A stretch of DNA of 64,000 nucleotides from Anniella stebbinsi (taxonomy: Eukaryota > Chordata > Lepidosauria > Squamata > Anniellidae), in assembly GCA_029215795.1 (NCBI GenBank), contig JARDYH010000001.1, positions 196,175,654 through 196,239,653 of the forward strand, given 5' to 3'. Shown here in pieces: positions 1-31,559 of the stretch. The translations under genes and the position numbers were made by a program. The notes beneath the pieces were generated by a model. The model was not told the DNA's origin and did not search any database. It worked only from the letters and a program-made list of their open reading frames with translations. Position 1 is the stretch's first letter. Each line of letters starts with the position of its first letter.

Positions 1-761
1 ATGGGTTAACGATAGGGTGTTGTAGCACTTGCAGGTTTGTGATGTTTTATCTTTCAAACGATGCCTCTCTCATGCCCCATTTTTTCAGCCTGAAAGATCT
101 GTAGGCAGCACTCGTATATATGGAATTCCTGGGTCTTTCAGGTTTTCAGAGCATAGCACACTTAAGTGTTGATTTGAAGAATTCTAGCTGCAAATCAGTA
201 TGTATCCACATTATAGATTAGTGCTTGATTGTCATAGTAGCCAATTCTCATATGGTACAGGGTAGATGTCCTTCTGCTTCAGATTTCCAGTGACTTTTGT
301 AGGAGACCTACAATACCAATGTGTATGTGTGTCATGCATAGTACTTACATTAAACATTGAATTACTATACAAAATTTGGATATTTGTTATACAGTTGGTT
401 AAGAATAAATAGTAAATAAAGCATGTCTGTGTGAATCTTGTGTTTGTGACCATGGGCAGTATCTAACATGATATTAGCACTAACATAAATTACCTCTAGC
501 ACAATGGCAACAGCGTTAGCTGGTGCAGTGTTGTATTAGCTGACGCAATTGGTGATACAGTAGAAGTAGTTCACACTAGCACAACTTAAGTTACTGCTAC
601 TGTCGCTTTGGATACTGCCCCAAATCTACTTAAATACTGCTAGTGTCTCATATGCTTGGTGTAAAAATAGTATATTATAAGCTTCTACAATTCTTACCAT
701 CCTAACATAGAAAACTATTGGTTTAACATCTTAGAGCTTAAATGCTAACATTTATTTCTAG
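1..761 (+). other. NDUFS1: Upstream flank, probably NDUFS1 intron 1
   Basis: There is no CpG island or convincing coding exon here. The segment ends in a splice acceptor (tttatttctag) at 761, directly before the exon that carries the NDUFS1 start codon. In mammals NDUFS1 has a non-coding first exon, so this is most simply the 3' part of intron 1, with the promoter outside the window. Small open frames such as 232-453 on the minus strand show no recognisable domain. Confidence 0.6.
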
Positions 762-765
762 CACC

Positions 766-21522
<20,757 letters not shown>

Positions 21523-22164
21523 AGAATGAAATACTAATACCAGAGTCCATCAGGCTCTGTTAAAGATTGACTGATCTTTCTTTTTTTAAAAGCGATTTTG
21601 CGGTCTCTTTAGGTTCCCACTTTATGAATACAAGTAATCGTTTATTTAAGACCACCTGTCCTAATATGCATTTGGTAATTATGTTCAGCACAATATATGT
21701 ATTGATTGTGTACAAACATGGTGTAAAATTAAAGCAGTTTTACATATGCAAGCCTATTTCTGTGTATTGTGATTCTTCAGTGATATATATGAATTTATCA
21801 AAGCATAGAAGGCAGATTTTGGAGATTTGTAAACTCTTAACGCTTGGGAGTAATGTGAAATTCAGCAAGGTTACAACACTTCGTTGCATTTTGCCATGTT
21901 GTCAAATTTTGTTACTCAGCAGGTTGAAGATTCCTTTTTCAAACAAAATGCTATTGAAAGACAATTTCCACTCGAAGAATGTTCAGAATGTTCAGACTTC
22001 AAAGTCTGAGATTTACCCATCCAAGCTGTTGATATATGGAAAGTGCTATGGGTTACCTAAGTTCTGTACAAAAAATGCAGCTCATAAAGCCAACGTCACC
22101 AATGTAAAAGTAAAGCAGAAGACAATCTTGAAACCACAGCAAAACCTTATCATTTCGTACAAAA
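21523..22164 (+). other. NDUFS1: NDUFS1 3' UTR region
   Basis: Sequence after the stop codon. ATTAAA at 21728-21733, followed by T/GT-rich sequence, is the best early poly(A) signal. AATAAA-type sites near 22311-22319 lie inside a SINE tail. The transcript end cannot be fixed from sequence. Confidence 0.45.
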
Positions 22165-22211
22165 AACAAAGGCAGCCATGCTGCCCATATGAAAAATTCC
22201 AAAGTCTATAA
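21567..22211 (+). other. Unexplained 214-codon ORF after NDUFS1
   Basis: An open frame from ATG 21567 to a stop at 22209-22211 starts 45 bp past the NDUFS1 stop in a different frame. The conceptual product is Lys/Leu/Cys/Ile-rich, with no domain I recognise and no clear signal peptide or membrane pattern. Its last part overlaps the repeat that begins near 22165. It is the longest open frame in the window not accounted for by a host gene or LINE. A chance opening in an AT-rich 3' UTR remains the default reading. Confidence 0.15.
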
Positions 22212-22435
22212 AGTGAGCCAGTATGGTGTAGCAGTTAGAGTGTTGGATTGGGACATCTGGGTTCTAGTCCCCACTTGGCCATGAACCTGGATACAGCAGG
22301 ATATAGATACAATAAATAAAACCATGCAATGCCTTCATTAGGCCTATTCAATGGTCACAAAAATTGCAAGCTTTCAAGATCTTCAGATCTCTTCCATTAG
22401 GTGAGATGTTACAAAGAGTAGGGGGAAGGCTGATG
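22165..22435. repeat. Hammerhead-like dispersed repeat split by a SINE
   Basis: The left part (acaaaggcagccatgctgcc, then aaaattccaaagtctata) and the right part (gccttcattaggcctattc, then gcaagctttcaagatcttca) both align by eye with 35755-35890, in the same order. On the minus strand the right part reads CTAATGG, then AGATC-TGAA-GATCT, then GAAAGCTTGC. A tRNA-derived SINE separates the halves. Confidence 0.6.
22214..22320 (+). mobile_element. tRNA-derived SINE
   Basis: The head reads gagccagtatggtgtagcag, then ttagagtgttgg (A-box-like) and gggttctagtcc (B-box-like), then ccacttggcc. The tail ends in aataaataaa. This is a pol III SINE inserted into the repeat at 22165-22435. Confidence 0.75.
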
Positions 22436-22439
22436 TTGT

Positions 22440-24004
22440 AGCCAGGATGTCTGCATTGTCAAGAGTTTTAAGGTGAGGGGGAGGGATTGCACACATTCAA
22501 ATTAGCTCTGCTGGGTAATGTCATGATTTCAATGGGTAGAAGGAAGTCTCAGACAACTGTAGATCTTCTATTTTTAAAAATATAAAATCCAGCTGTTAAT
22601 TCAAAATGTCTCCATCTGGGGCAAACCAGGAAGGTTCCTAGTATCCTTTAAACTGCTTTCACCAAAAAGGTACATATTTTTTATCATCACTGCTTCTGTT
22701 ATACCAGTTATTTGGAACTAATTCTAATTAGACAAAAGTGACTTTCTGGTATAGCTTGATCACAGGACACAATGGGAAGAGGTGGCAGCTTTAAGATTAC
22801 TCTACGGACTCCAAACCTAATTTTTCAAGAACGTAATTCAAGCAAAAAGCCCCATTTATGTCAGCATAACTTTAGAGAGGGAATATGAAGTATCATACAA
22901 CTGCTTGGTTTATATTGTCTGCCTATGGTTTTAAAGTACTGTTTTGTACAAGACAGGCTGGGATCCACAGAGTTCTGTGTGCTTCTATGGGGTTGATCAC
23001 TAATTCCCCCCTACCCACAAGTTGCCCCTCAGGCTGGGTCAATGTGGCCCTGGGAGCAGCAGGAGGGAGGTGGAAAAGACATGCACAGACCTTTTTGATC
23101 CCTAACTGTAGTTAATAAATATTATGCAAATGTCTCTCAGTTACTTCACTACTGTTTTTTTTTCTTCCCCACTCTTTGTTATGGGAAGCCTTAACACAAA
23201 TTCCCCAGGGCAGAAGAGAGAAATTGACATTCACACTATTTAAAACTTGTGTGGGAATTAGGGAGACACTACTGTTCTTTTACAGATTAGTGATTAAACA
23301 GGGCAGATTAATGAAGTTAACTGTTCCAATTATCAACTAATTTAATTAAACATAACGATTAGCTAATTGTCCTTTTCCCAAATTGTGGAGCATGTTTGCA
23401 AACAAATATACTCGCTACTAACTTCTTTTATGCAAATTGGATTTAAGCTACTTTTATTAGCTGTGATAGGACTAGTTTTCCATAACCTGTAGTATAGGTA
23501 CATTTTTGTACTAATTCAAACTTTTTAGTATGTTTTGTTCAACCATGCAACATGAGAACTAAATAAAACTGCTGAAGACTTCTAGTGTAACTTATTTACA
23601 GGGAAAACAATGCTTTAAGTCTTAGAATTGCTGTATAGATGTTTCCTTAACACACAGGCAACAACAACAAAAAACTCCCAACCAATCTTGTTAGCATACT
23701 AAATATTGCACAATACAGACATGAAAAAATGTGCACTAATAATGGCTGGCATAACTTTCATGTTAGCTTAACCTGTGGTTACTTTGACCCTAAGTATTTC
23801 TTAAAGTGTCCCACTGACAATGTAATTTTTGAAAGTAATTCAGCAATAGGCATGGACCCACTAAACACTTCAAATGCAGTAAAATATGGACTGTAGCCAG
23901 GGGTGGTGGGGGATGACTGCCTGCACTTCCTGTTTCAACTGCTTTTGCCCCACTTCTTCCTTAGGACACTGCCCTGCTTTCCCAGCGCCTGCACTGTTGC
24001 TTGG
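22440..24004. other. Intergenic, no feature recognised
   Basis: AT-rich intergenic DNA. No exons or repeat families were identified by eye. Confidence 0.5.
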
Positions 24005-24007
24005 GAT

Positions 24008-24062
24008 TGCACATAATAGTGCTTCAGCTATTGGGCAGTATAGAAATGCAATAAATAAATAA
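24008..24062 (+). repeat. LINE 3' tail, short fragment
   Basis: gcttcagctattgggcagta, then tagaaatgcaataaataaata, a diverged copy of the recurrent LINE terminus. Confidence 0.65.
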
Positions 24063-24225
24063 ATTGTTGTACTTCGTTTATCTCTCTATATCCGCCATTC
24101 ATTATCATATGCTTGCAGGCCTATTAAAATGTGTGGGTCTGCACCCCTCTTCTCAGACGAGATGTGTTACATTGCTGGCATATAAATAGCTGCTGTTTTC
24201 AAAAAGCATGGAGACCTCCCTAAAG

Positions 24226-24545
24226 TAGGGTGACCAGATAAAATCCAGGTTAGGGCTCCTGTAACTTTAACAGTTGTAGAGAAAAGGGAATTTCAGCCGG
24301 TGTCATTTGTATGCAATTAGTTCCTGGTGAAATCCCCTCTTCATCACAACTGTTAAAGTTGCAGGGGCCCTGCCTTCTTTTGTATATGGTCACTCTAGTA
24401 AAGTGCCTGCACCTTTAACTATTGTGATGAAGAGGGAATTTCATCAGGAACTAATTGCATACCAATGACACTGGCTGAAATTCCCTTTTCTCTACAACTG
24501 TTAAAGTTACAGGAGCCCTGACCTGGATTTTATCTGGTCAGCCTA
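24226..24545. mobile_element. hAT-like palindromic MITE, copy 1
   Basis: A 320-bp element beginning TAGGGTGACCAGAT and ending ATCTGGTCAGCCTA. The two halves are near-complementary over about 150 bp each (ctttaacagttgtagagaaa / tttctctacaactgttaaag). The centre carries an internal terminus-like ggtcactcta. No transposase is present. Relative to copy 2 the centre is inverted, so the two insertions have opposite orientation. Confidence 0.8.
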
Positions 24546-24766
24546 TTTTAGGATCCTCGTGTTACATTCCCCTTCCCCTGAGCTTTTCCCTTTCTGACGT
24601 ATTGTCCCAGTATGTTTGCTACATCACCCCATCATGCGGTACAGGTAGACATTTAAAATAAAATAAAAGAATACGTGAAACTAGTTTTCAATGTGTGTTC
24701 CCTGCCCTTCTAATTACAGAACCATTTCATCTTTCCAGTGTAGACAACAGAAAAAGCTACTTCAAT

Positions 24767-25085
24767 TAGGGTGACCATATGAAAAGGAGGACAGGGCTCC
24801 TGTATCTTTAACAGTTGCAGAGAAAAGGGAATTTCAGCAGGCGTCATTTGTATGCAATTAGTACCTGGTGGAATCCTCTCCTCATCACAACAGTTAAAGT
24901 TGCAGGCATTATACTAGAGTGACCAGATACAAGAGAGGGCAGGGCTCCTGCAGCTTTAACTGTTGTAATGAAGAGGGAATTTCACCAGGTACGAATTGCA
25001 TACAAATGATGCCGGCTGAAATTCCCTTTTCTCTACAACTGTTAAAGTTACATGAGGCCTGTCCTCCTTTTCATCTGGTCAGCCT
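24767..25085. mobile_element. hAT-like palindromic MITE, copy 2, with target duplication
   Basis: Begins TAGGGTGACCATATGAAAAG and ends CTTTTCATCTGGTCAGCCT. The flanks repeat ACTTCAAT (24759-24766 and 25086-25093), an 8-bp duplication as made by hAT transposases. The inner junction reads tactagagtgaccagatac, so the element looks like a head-to-head fusion of two smaller MITEs. Confidence 0.85.
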
Positions 25086-25869
25086 ACTTCAATACAAACA
25101 CATTACTACCTTAGTAACAATTTACTATCAATTCAAACAAGTCTAATGTGCAGGAATTACTATGAACCCCACCTATAGATCATAATGTGATTATGAGAAC
25201 ATGCAGAGAAAGATATGAAGCACCACTTCATAGGAACTCGTCCATTGTTTAACCACTTCATCTAAAGAAAATATTTAATCTTGAATTTAAAATAGGAAAT
25301 AAGGGAAGAAAATCCTCTAATATTCCACAACTAAGGCCTCCAACATTGGAATCAATATAACTATTGCAATATAAACATTGTAACTAGTCCAAGAGAATGA
25401 CCTAAATGCACTTGGTTACCCATATTGCTAAACAGCTGTAGGCCTAGCTAGGAGCTATATGAGAGCCTGGCTGTAAATTCCATCTTCCCTGCTCTGAACA
25501 ACTAGGAATATAAATGTAATAAGCAAAAGCTAGTACAAGTATGAACTAATCAAAGGCTCTTTTTCTTCTTCATCCGTTTCATTTTAATTATTTTATCTGT
25601 TTCCAATCTATAGATGGCATTTTGACTGCAGTGAGCAAGATCAGAAACTAACTCATTAGATAGAAAATAACACGAAAAGGATCTCCATAACACATGGAAC
25701 TCTAGGAAATTTGCTTATTTAATTACTCATCAAGTAAAAGTGTCTTGGAATTAGTGCCTTATCTAAGATGTGGATTTTTAACTAATAATATTTACAGTGC
25801 AAGCTTATATATGTCAACTCAAAAGTAAGCCACATTGGGCCTGTCTGCTTGTTACAAAAAATCATTGGT

Positions 25870-26045
25870 TTAAAAACTAATGGGTTGTCATGCCCGAGTG
25901 GATACACTGCTGCAGTGCATTCACCTCTTCTGCTTTGACCCCACAACCCACAATTGGCTCCTTCACAGGTTGTTGAGACTGACAGCCAAATCTGGGCTGA
26001 TGGGTAGTTCAGAAGCTGAACAACCCAATGGTTAACCCAGCCTCA
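25870..26045. repeat. Dispersed repeat with acaaccca/tgggttgt motifs (copy 2)
   Basis: aaaactaatgggttgtcatg, then ccccacaacccacaattggc and caacccaatggttaaccca. Same family as 5935-6205. Confidence 0.5.
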
Positions 26046-26155
26046 ATGTCCTATCTTAGCATTTTTTCTAAGGACTGTGTCATCTGATCGTCTTAAAAAA
26101 TATGTCCCCATACTGAACGCCATAATGTTTGAAAGGGAAATAACTGCAAAAATGT

Positions 26156-26188
26156 GCCTAGGTATATGTTGAAGACATATACCTAGGC
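26156..26188. repeat. Perfect short inverted repeat
   Basis: Fourteen-base arms GCCTAGGTATATGT and ACATATACCTAGGC are separated by TGAAG. A partial third copy (aggtatatgtccc) follows. Confidence 0.8.
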
Positions 26189-26189
26189 A

Positions 26190-27880
26190 GAGGTATATGT
26201 CCCAGTCAAATGCCAGAGTCTACCATGTTCTAGATGCCCTGCAAACATCTATTGTCTGTGTTGCTGATCAAACAACCCAAAATAAGACTGAGCCTGAATT
26301 TATCATTTGTAGAGGGAGGAGAAGCAAAAGTACCCAATGTACAACGTACAATAAAATCACCAAGAACACGTGTATTTAAGCTGTCAATTAACCTGTGAGA
26401 AGCATGGAAGGTACTTCTTGCAAACAAAAGGTTTTGAACCTCAGTGGTGTATGGGATTTTGGTGTTTTTATCACAGATTGGGGATGTTTGGACAATCGCA
26501 GGGGTAAAGACGTAATTGTGACTTCTCCCGCTGCCCATGGTTTACATAATTAACTGTGCTGCAATGCAGGTTGGCATGTCATGCAAACCCAGCTCACAAC
26601 ACGTTTGGGGTGGCTTCATACCCACCCTACAACCCCTAAGGCACGTCGTGGATTTCAGGGTGGATCTGAAGACATCCCTGCGCTGCAGCATGGATAATTG
26701 TGTAAACAAAGGATGCACATGTATCACATGCAGGGGTAGAGGGAGAAGTCTCCTGCCTCTGTACATGATTGTCTGAACCCAGTGATTGGGTCAGGCACTT
26801 TCAATAGAGAGCATATTCAAAATTAATTTTCATTTGTTGTATTTCGCTTACTCCAGAAGTAGAATTACAGGGTTATGATCAGATATTGTTGCAGTCTTGG
26901 GTCCAGGTTAACATCCCTATAAACTAATTATGTCTCTAAAATGTTGCTGCACTTTTGTTGTCTTGCTATTGCTCTTCTGAATATCACTGTTAAAAGAACA
27001 GTTGTATATATTGCAGGAGTCTGAACTAGGGTTAATGGGCTATCACGATGGCAAAAATAATGGACACAATCCAACCAAAGTTAGGCTGCACTCCTGATTA
27101 TATTTATATTATAGTAAAACCCACTGAACTCAAAATGTCTTACTTCTGAGTAGTACAAGCTCAGAATCACACTGTTAGACCCATGGATTTCAATGGGGAA
27201 TTTGAGCCCTTATTTGACTCTTCCATTAATTCTAATGGGGCTTTAAAAATTCTTAACTTTGGCTGGATTGTGCTCAATACTTAATGATACCCTAGACAAA
27301 ACTTCTTATTTACCAAGACTGCATGAATCGCATGAACTCAGTCACTGGCTTACCACCTCTATGAGAACTAGGCCCAAGTTATGCAGTTCTTTGGAGCCTA
27401 GGCTATATGAGTAATTGAGAGAATTTCAGTGTATATATAACAGTACAGAACCTCAGCAGTGTAGACTGATCATAAACATGTTTACCTGTATGTAAGCCAA
27501 CTGAATTATCTCCCAGGTAAGTGTGTGTAGGACTGCAGCCTTGATAAATTTCAACTGAAATAACTTTTTAGACCTAATATTGAAAGCTGGGATGGGGAAC
27601 TATTGGCCTTCAGGCTGAACCGAGCCAGAGTCTTTAAATCCCACCTGCGAACTCCCCTCTGTTGACCCTGGCTCTGCCCCCACCAATGGCAAGCAGCTGG
27701 TGCTTAAAATGCAAAGTCTGGGGGTGGGGGAAACAAACAGGGAAGAAGTGAAAGGTTCGTTGCAGTAGGGGGTGCATGTATCTTGGAGTGTGCCAGAGCA
27801 GCCAATGGATTTAAAATGCAAAGTGCAAGGGGGGAAATTTGGATAGAGAAGGCTGGAGGTAGAGAGGCAACAAATTGTGA
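26190..27880. other. Intergenic, scattered repeat relics
   Basis: Possible MITE between about 26500 and 26780 (acttctcccgctgcccatgg, then ggtagagggagaagtc, partly inverted). A relic of the gcaatcctat / aagtcccattg repeat lies at 27085-27178. Nothing coding was recognised. Confidence 0.4.
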
Positions 27881-27881
27881 A

Positions 27882-27942
27882 TTGCCTTGAGAGCTTCAGC
27901 TATTGGGCAGTATAAAAACGTACTAAATAAATAAATAAAACA
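27882..27942 (+). repeat. LINE 3' tail, short fragment
   Basis: ttgccttgagagcttcagct, then attgggcagtataaaaacgt and (aata)n. Confidence 0.65.
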
Positions 27943-28049
27943 GCTTTTGGAGGGAGTGGATACTGGAGGGTGTCTGATGGATGTGCGGTTAAGTGTGTGT
28001 CTATATGTGTGTCTATAACAATGTTTAAATGGTGGCCCCCTAGATAAGA

Positions 28050-30870
28050 TAAAAGGTTACTATACCTACTTATCCCAGAACGGGGGCAGTGTGGTAGATT
28101 ATATTTTTGTGTAACATGCTATTTATTCAAAAATCCAATCATTCCATGTAGAGGATCGGGCAGACAGTGACCATCTCTCATTGGTGGCACAGGTAGGCCA
28201 CATAAAGAGCAATAAATGGCCACTGCCCTACATTCTATACAGGGTGTTTGCATTGGGGAACGGCGAATTAGATGGACATTAATGGCGGCAGATGAAATAA
28301 AGCAAATTCTGGGGAACCAGACCATGATGAAGCTAAGAGATGAACTTATAAATAAGACAGGTAGCACCCTTAACCTGTATCAGGTCCTGTTAGAAAACTT
28401 AAGGCCCTTTCTGGTAAAACCTGGGCATCAGAAGACAGAATTCTATACAATATCCTGGTTTGATGCAGAGTGTAGGAAAAATAAACAGTCTCTGGTAAAA
28501 GCAGCTAGATCCTTAAGGAAAGACAAATCCGATGATCAAATTAGAAAGGTTTTAATACAGAGAAGTGCATATAAGAATCTCTTAAGAGTTAAAAAGAAGG
28601 GTTATGCTAATCAATTTTGGAAAGATCTTGGGCAAGCCATTACCAGTAAGAACGAAAAATATTTCTGGGATCTTGTAGCTTGGGTACATAAGCAAACAAA
28701 ACCAGCAGTAGAGGGACAAATTCCAATGGCCAAATAGGTCTTGCATTTTGGAAATATGTATAAAGGTAGTTCTAAAGAGGGACAACCTGTAGGGTATGAA
28801 ATAAAGGACAAATCAACTCTAGAGGTGATATCCATGTGGCCCCCTGTTACTGAAGTAGAAATCAAAAGCCTTATTGGGAGACTCCGCTTAGGTAAAGCTC
28901 CAGGATGGGATATGCTGCCACCTGAAATCGTTTGTATGGATCCAGAGTGGTGGGCTCCAATCCTGGCAACACTATTCACAACAATTAATTCAACTGGAAT
29001 ACTGCCAAATGGTTGGACATCCAGTATCATAGTCCCAATCCATAAGAAAGATGATTGAGGGACCCTCAAAACTACCACCCAATAAGTCTACTTGATGTGC
29101 CTGCTAAAATATAAGCACAGCATCTTCTAGATAAATTAGAACAATGGGTTGAAGAACATCAGGTTTTGTCCCCAATGCAGGCAGGTTTCCATAAGGGGCA
29201 TAGCACAATAGATCAGTGCTTTGTTCTGAACTATCTTATTCAAAAGTATGTAAATAGTTCATCAAAAAAGTTATATATTGCATTTGTAGATCTTTCATCT
29301 GCATTTGACAATAGACCGACAACGTCTATGGAAGAAATTAGATGCCACCTTGGTTGACAAACATCTAACACTGATATCAGAATTCTAACACTGATATCAG
29401 TATTCGAGTTGGCATGGCGGGTTCTCTTTCTGAATCAATTCCAACAGTAAGGGGAGTCAAACAAGGCTGTATCCTGGCACCACTCTTATTTAACCTTTAT
29501 ATAAACGACATAACCCAGGAGCTTTCTTCTGCTGCCTACTTTCCCCCTGCAGTTGGGAAACAGAAAGTCCCAGTTCTGCTTTATGCAGATGATATGGCAC
29601 TTATTTCATTAACTCAAACTGGTATAAGAAGATTACTTACTAAATTTGGAAACTATATAAGCAGGAAGGTCTATCCATTAACTATAGTAAAACAAAAGTG
29701 GTCGTGTTTGCCAAAAGGCATGAGCAACACAAATGGACCCTGGATGGCCATAGCATTGAACAATGCCACTCATTTAAATATTTAGGGCTTAACTTCTTTG
29801 AAAATACCCTTTGGCATACCCATTTGGAGGCAATTACATCTTCAGCTGCCAGTCAGTTAGGGCCCATAAAGAAATTGTATTACACAGAGGGCCATCGTCT
29901 AGTAGAACCAACACTAAAGGCTTTTGTAGCTGTGTCCCGTCTCTTATACGGTGCAGCAATCTGGGGCAGCCACTGCAAAGATGAACTTGATGTTATTCAA
30001 AACAAGTTTTTGCATACACTCTTGGCAGTGTCGCACAGTACGCCTGATGCATTATTAAGGACTGAAGTAGGTCTTCCTTCCCTAAAAGCACGTATACACA
30101 AATGCACAATATTGTATTGGAAAAAATTACAATCGCTGTCAGAACAACATTTAGCAAAATTGTGCTTTTTGGATTTGCAGAATAGAGAAGGATGGGCACA
30201 ATATTGTAGATGCCTGATGCTGAGCTACTCAACCTCCTTAACAACAATAATGCTGGACGTATCCGATTGCAAGTTTCGAGATATTGTCTTTGGTGAAGAT
30301 GCCAAAAGAGATTCTGAATATATAAAAAACCGCAAACTTGCTACTTGGTATACCAAAATTAAAACAGATCATAAAAGGGCTATTTACTTGCGAGAATTAA
30401 CCTTTTTCCCTGTTAACCCAGATCAGATTTCAAATGATGCCCACCGAGTATCTGGCTGGAAGATTTTCCAATAGACCTGTAAAAGAGCGTTTTTGCATAT
30501 GCAAATCAGGACATATTGAAGATCTTGTACATTATATATTGTCCATTATACAATTCGCCCAGGGCTAAATTTATTCTCCCTTTTCAGACCACCTTAGAAG
30601 GCCATACAGACGATTCTAAAATCAGATGGTGGTTGGCTGATGTGGATAAATCTATCAGCTATAAGATAGCCTTATTTGAGCTAGCTGCAAGAAAGATAAT
30701 AGCAACCTTTCTAAACCCTACCACTGTCAAATCTTAAGGGGCTAAACAGAAGGAAGTTTTTTCAATTGTGACTATTTTATCTGTACTATTGTTTTAGTGT
30801 ACCAAATGTTTTCACTCTATATTTGTGTGCTTTGTGCTTGTATTGTGCTGGCCATTGGCTACAAACAATA
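28050..30870 (+). mobile_element. APE-type non-LTR retrotransposon, disrupted frames
   Basis: The left end encodes the last part of an AP-like endonuclease: GSVVDYI, then VEDRADSDHLSLVAQ, where SDH is the conserved terminal motif. A linker (WFDAECRKNKQSLVKAARSL) follows, then LGKAPGWDMLPPEI, AFVDLSSAFD (RT motif A), GVKQGCILAPLLFNLYINDI (motif B) and LLYADDMALIS (motif C). The long C-terminal region (29698-30474) and a later frame with LVHYIL / CPLYNSPRAKF complete it. Stops (for example at 28735) and frame changes near 29060, 29310 and 29700 make it inactive. It differs from the CR1/L2 copies here and looks like the jockey/I group (Vingi is a possibility). The clade is uncertain. Confidence 0.85.
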
Positions 30871-31034
30871 AACAGAAAGAGAGAGATGTGAGCGGGAGAG
30901 AGTGAGCGTGAATGAATAGATATGTGTGTGTATGGATAAATCGAGGATGTGGTGTGTCTCTGGGGTGCTGATGAACTTAGGATCCCCCACTCTACACACA
31001 CACACACACACACTCTGATCACCACCATCCCACA

Positions 31035-31336
31035 ATGGCTGAGTTCGGACGACACTTCAGGCAACGGAGGGGGGAAGAGGCAACTGACGGTTCATTATTT
31101 GTGCACTGCCCGACACATGACACATTGCCCTTCCCCCCGCTGTGCGGCTGAAAGTCCCGGCCTCATGATAAGCAACAGGTCTCCGTTTTAACAACAGAGC
31201 AGCCTGTTGTTTCCCCCTGTTGTTAAATAATATACTGTCTGTTGTGTCCCCCCCCCACACACAACACAATAATCAACACAATGGACAGTTGCCTCTTCCC
31301 CCCTCTGTTGCCTAAAGTGTCGTCCGAACTCAGCCA
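31035..31336. mobile_element. MITE, TGGCTGAGTTCGGACGACAC ends
   Basis: A 302-bp element with perfect 20-bp terminal inverted repeats (right end GTGTCGTCCGAACTCAGCCA) extended by ggcaacggaggggggaagag / cttcccccctctgttgcc. It has no coding capacity. A relative with TGGCTCAGTTCAGACAACA ends lies at 54319-54833. Confidence 0.8.
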
Positions 31337-31370
31337 ATGCCCTACTTAAGATTCTTAAGAAAGAGAGACT

Positions 31371-31557
31371 TTGTTCAGATGCAGGCTAAGCTATGGGTGG
31401 TTAAGAATTTTGAGCTAAACATTATGGCTTAGCATGTTGTGTGAACTATTCCTAACCATGGTGGCTACATAAGCATGGTTTAAACATGCTCACTAACCAT
31501 TTGCTGCAAAAGCGTTAGTGGCCTAACCATGGCTTAACGTGTCACCTGAACAGGTCA
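31371..31557. repeat. MITE with ttgttcagatgc ends (copy 2)
   Basis: Same family as 6983-7199 in opposite orientation: ggtggttaagaattttgagc, then taaccatggtggctac, aaacatgctcactaaccatt and gtcacctgaacagg. Confidence 0.65.
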
Positions 31558-31559
31558 AT

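Noticed and set aside
1..761. EEF1B2 or the NDUFS1 promoter at the left edge
   Set aside because: No EEF1B2-like exon and no CpG island were seen. They may lie upstream of the window.
22214..22320. A true tRNA gene
   Set aside because: A- and B-box-like blocks are present, but no cloverleaf with a proper anticodon arm can be drawn and the tail is SINE-like.
28611..29078. 155-codon minus-strand ORF
   Set aside because: Antisense shadow of the LINE reverse transcriptase on the plus strand. No independent domain.
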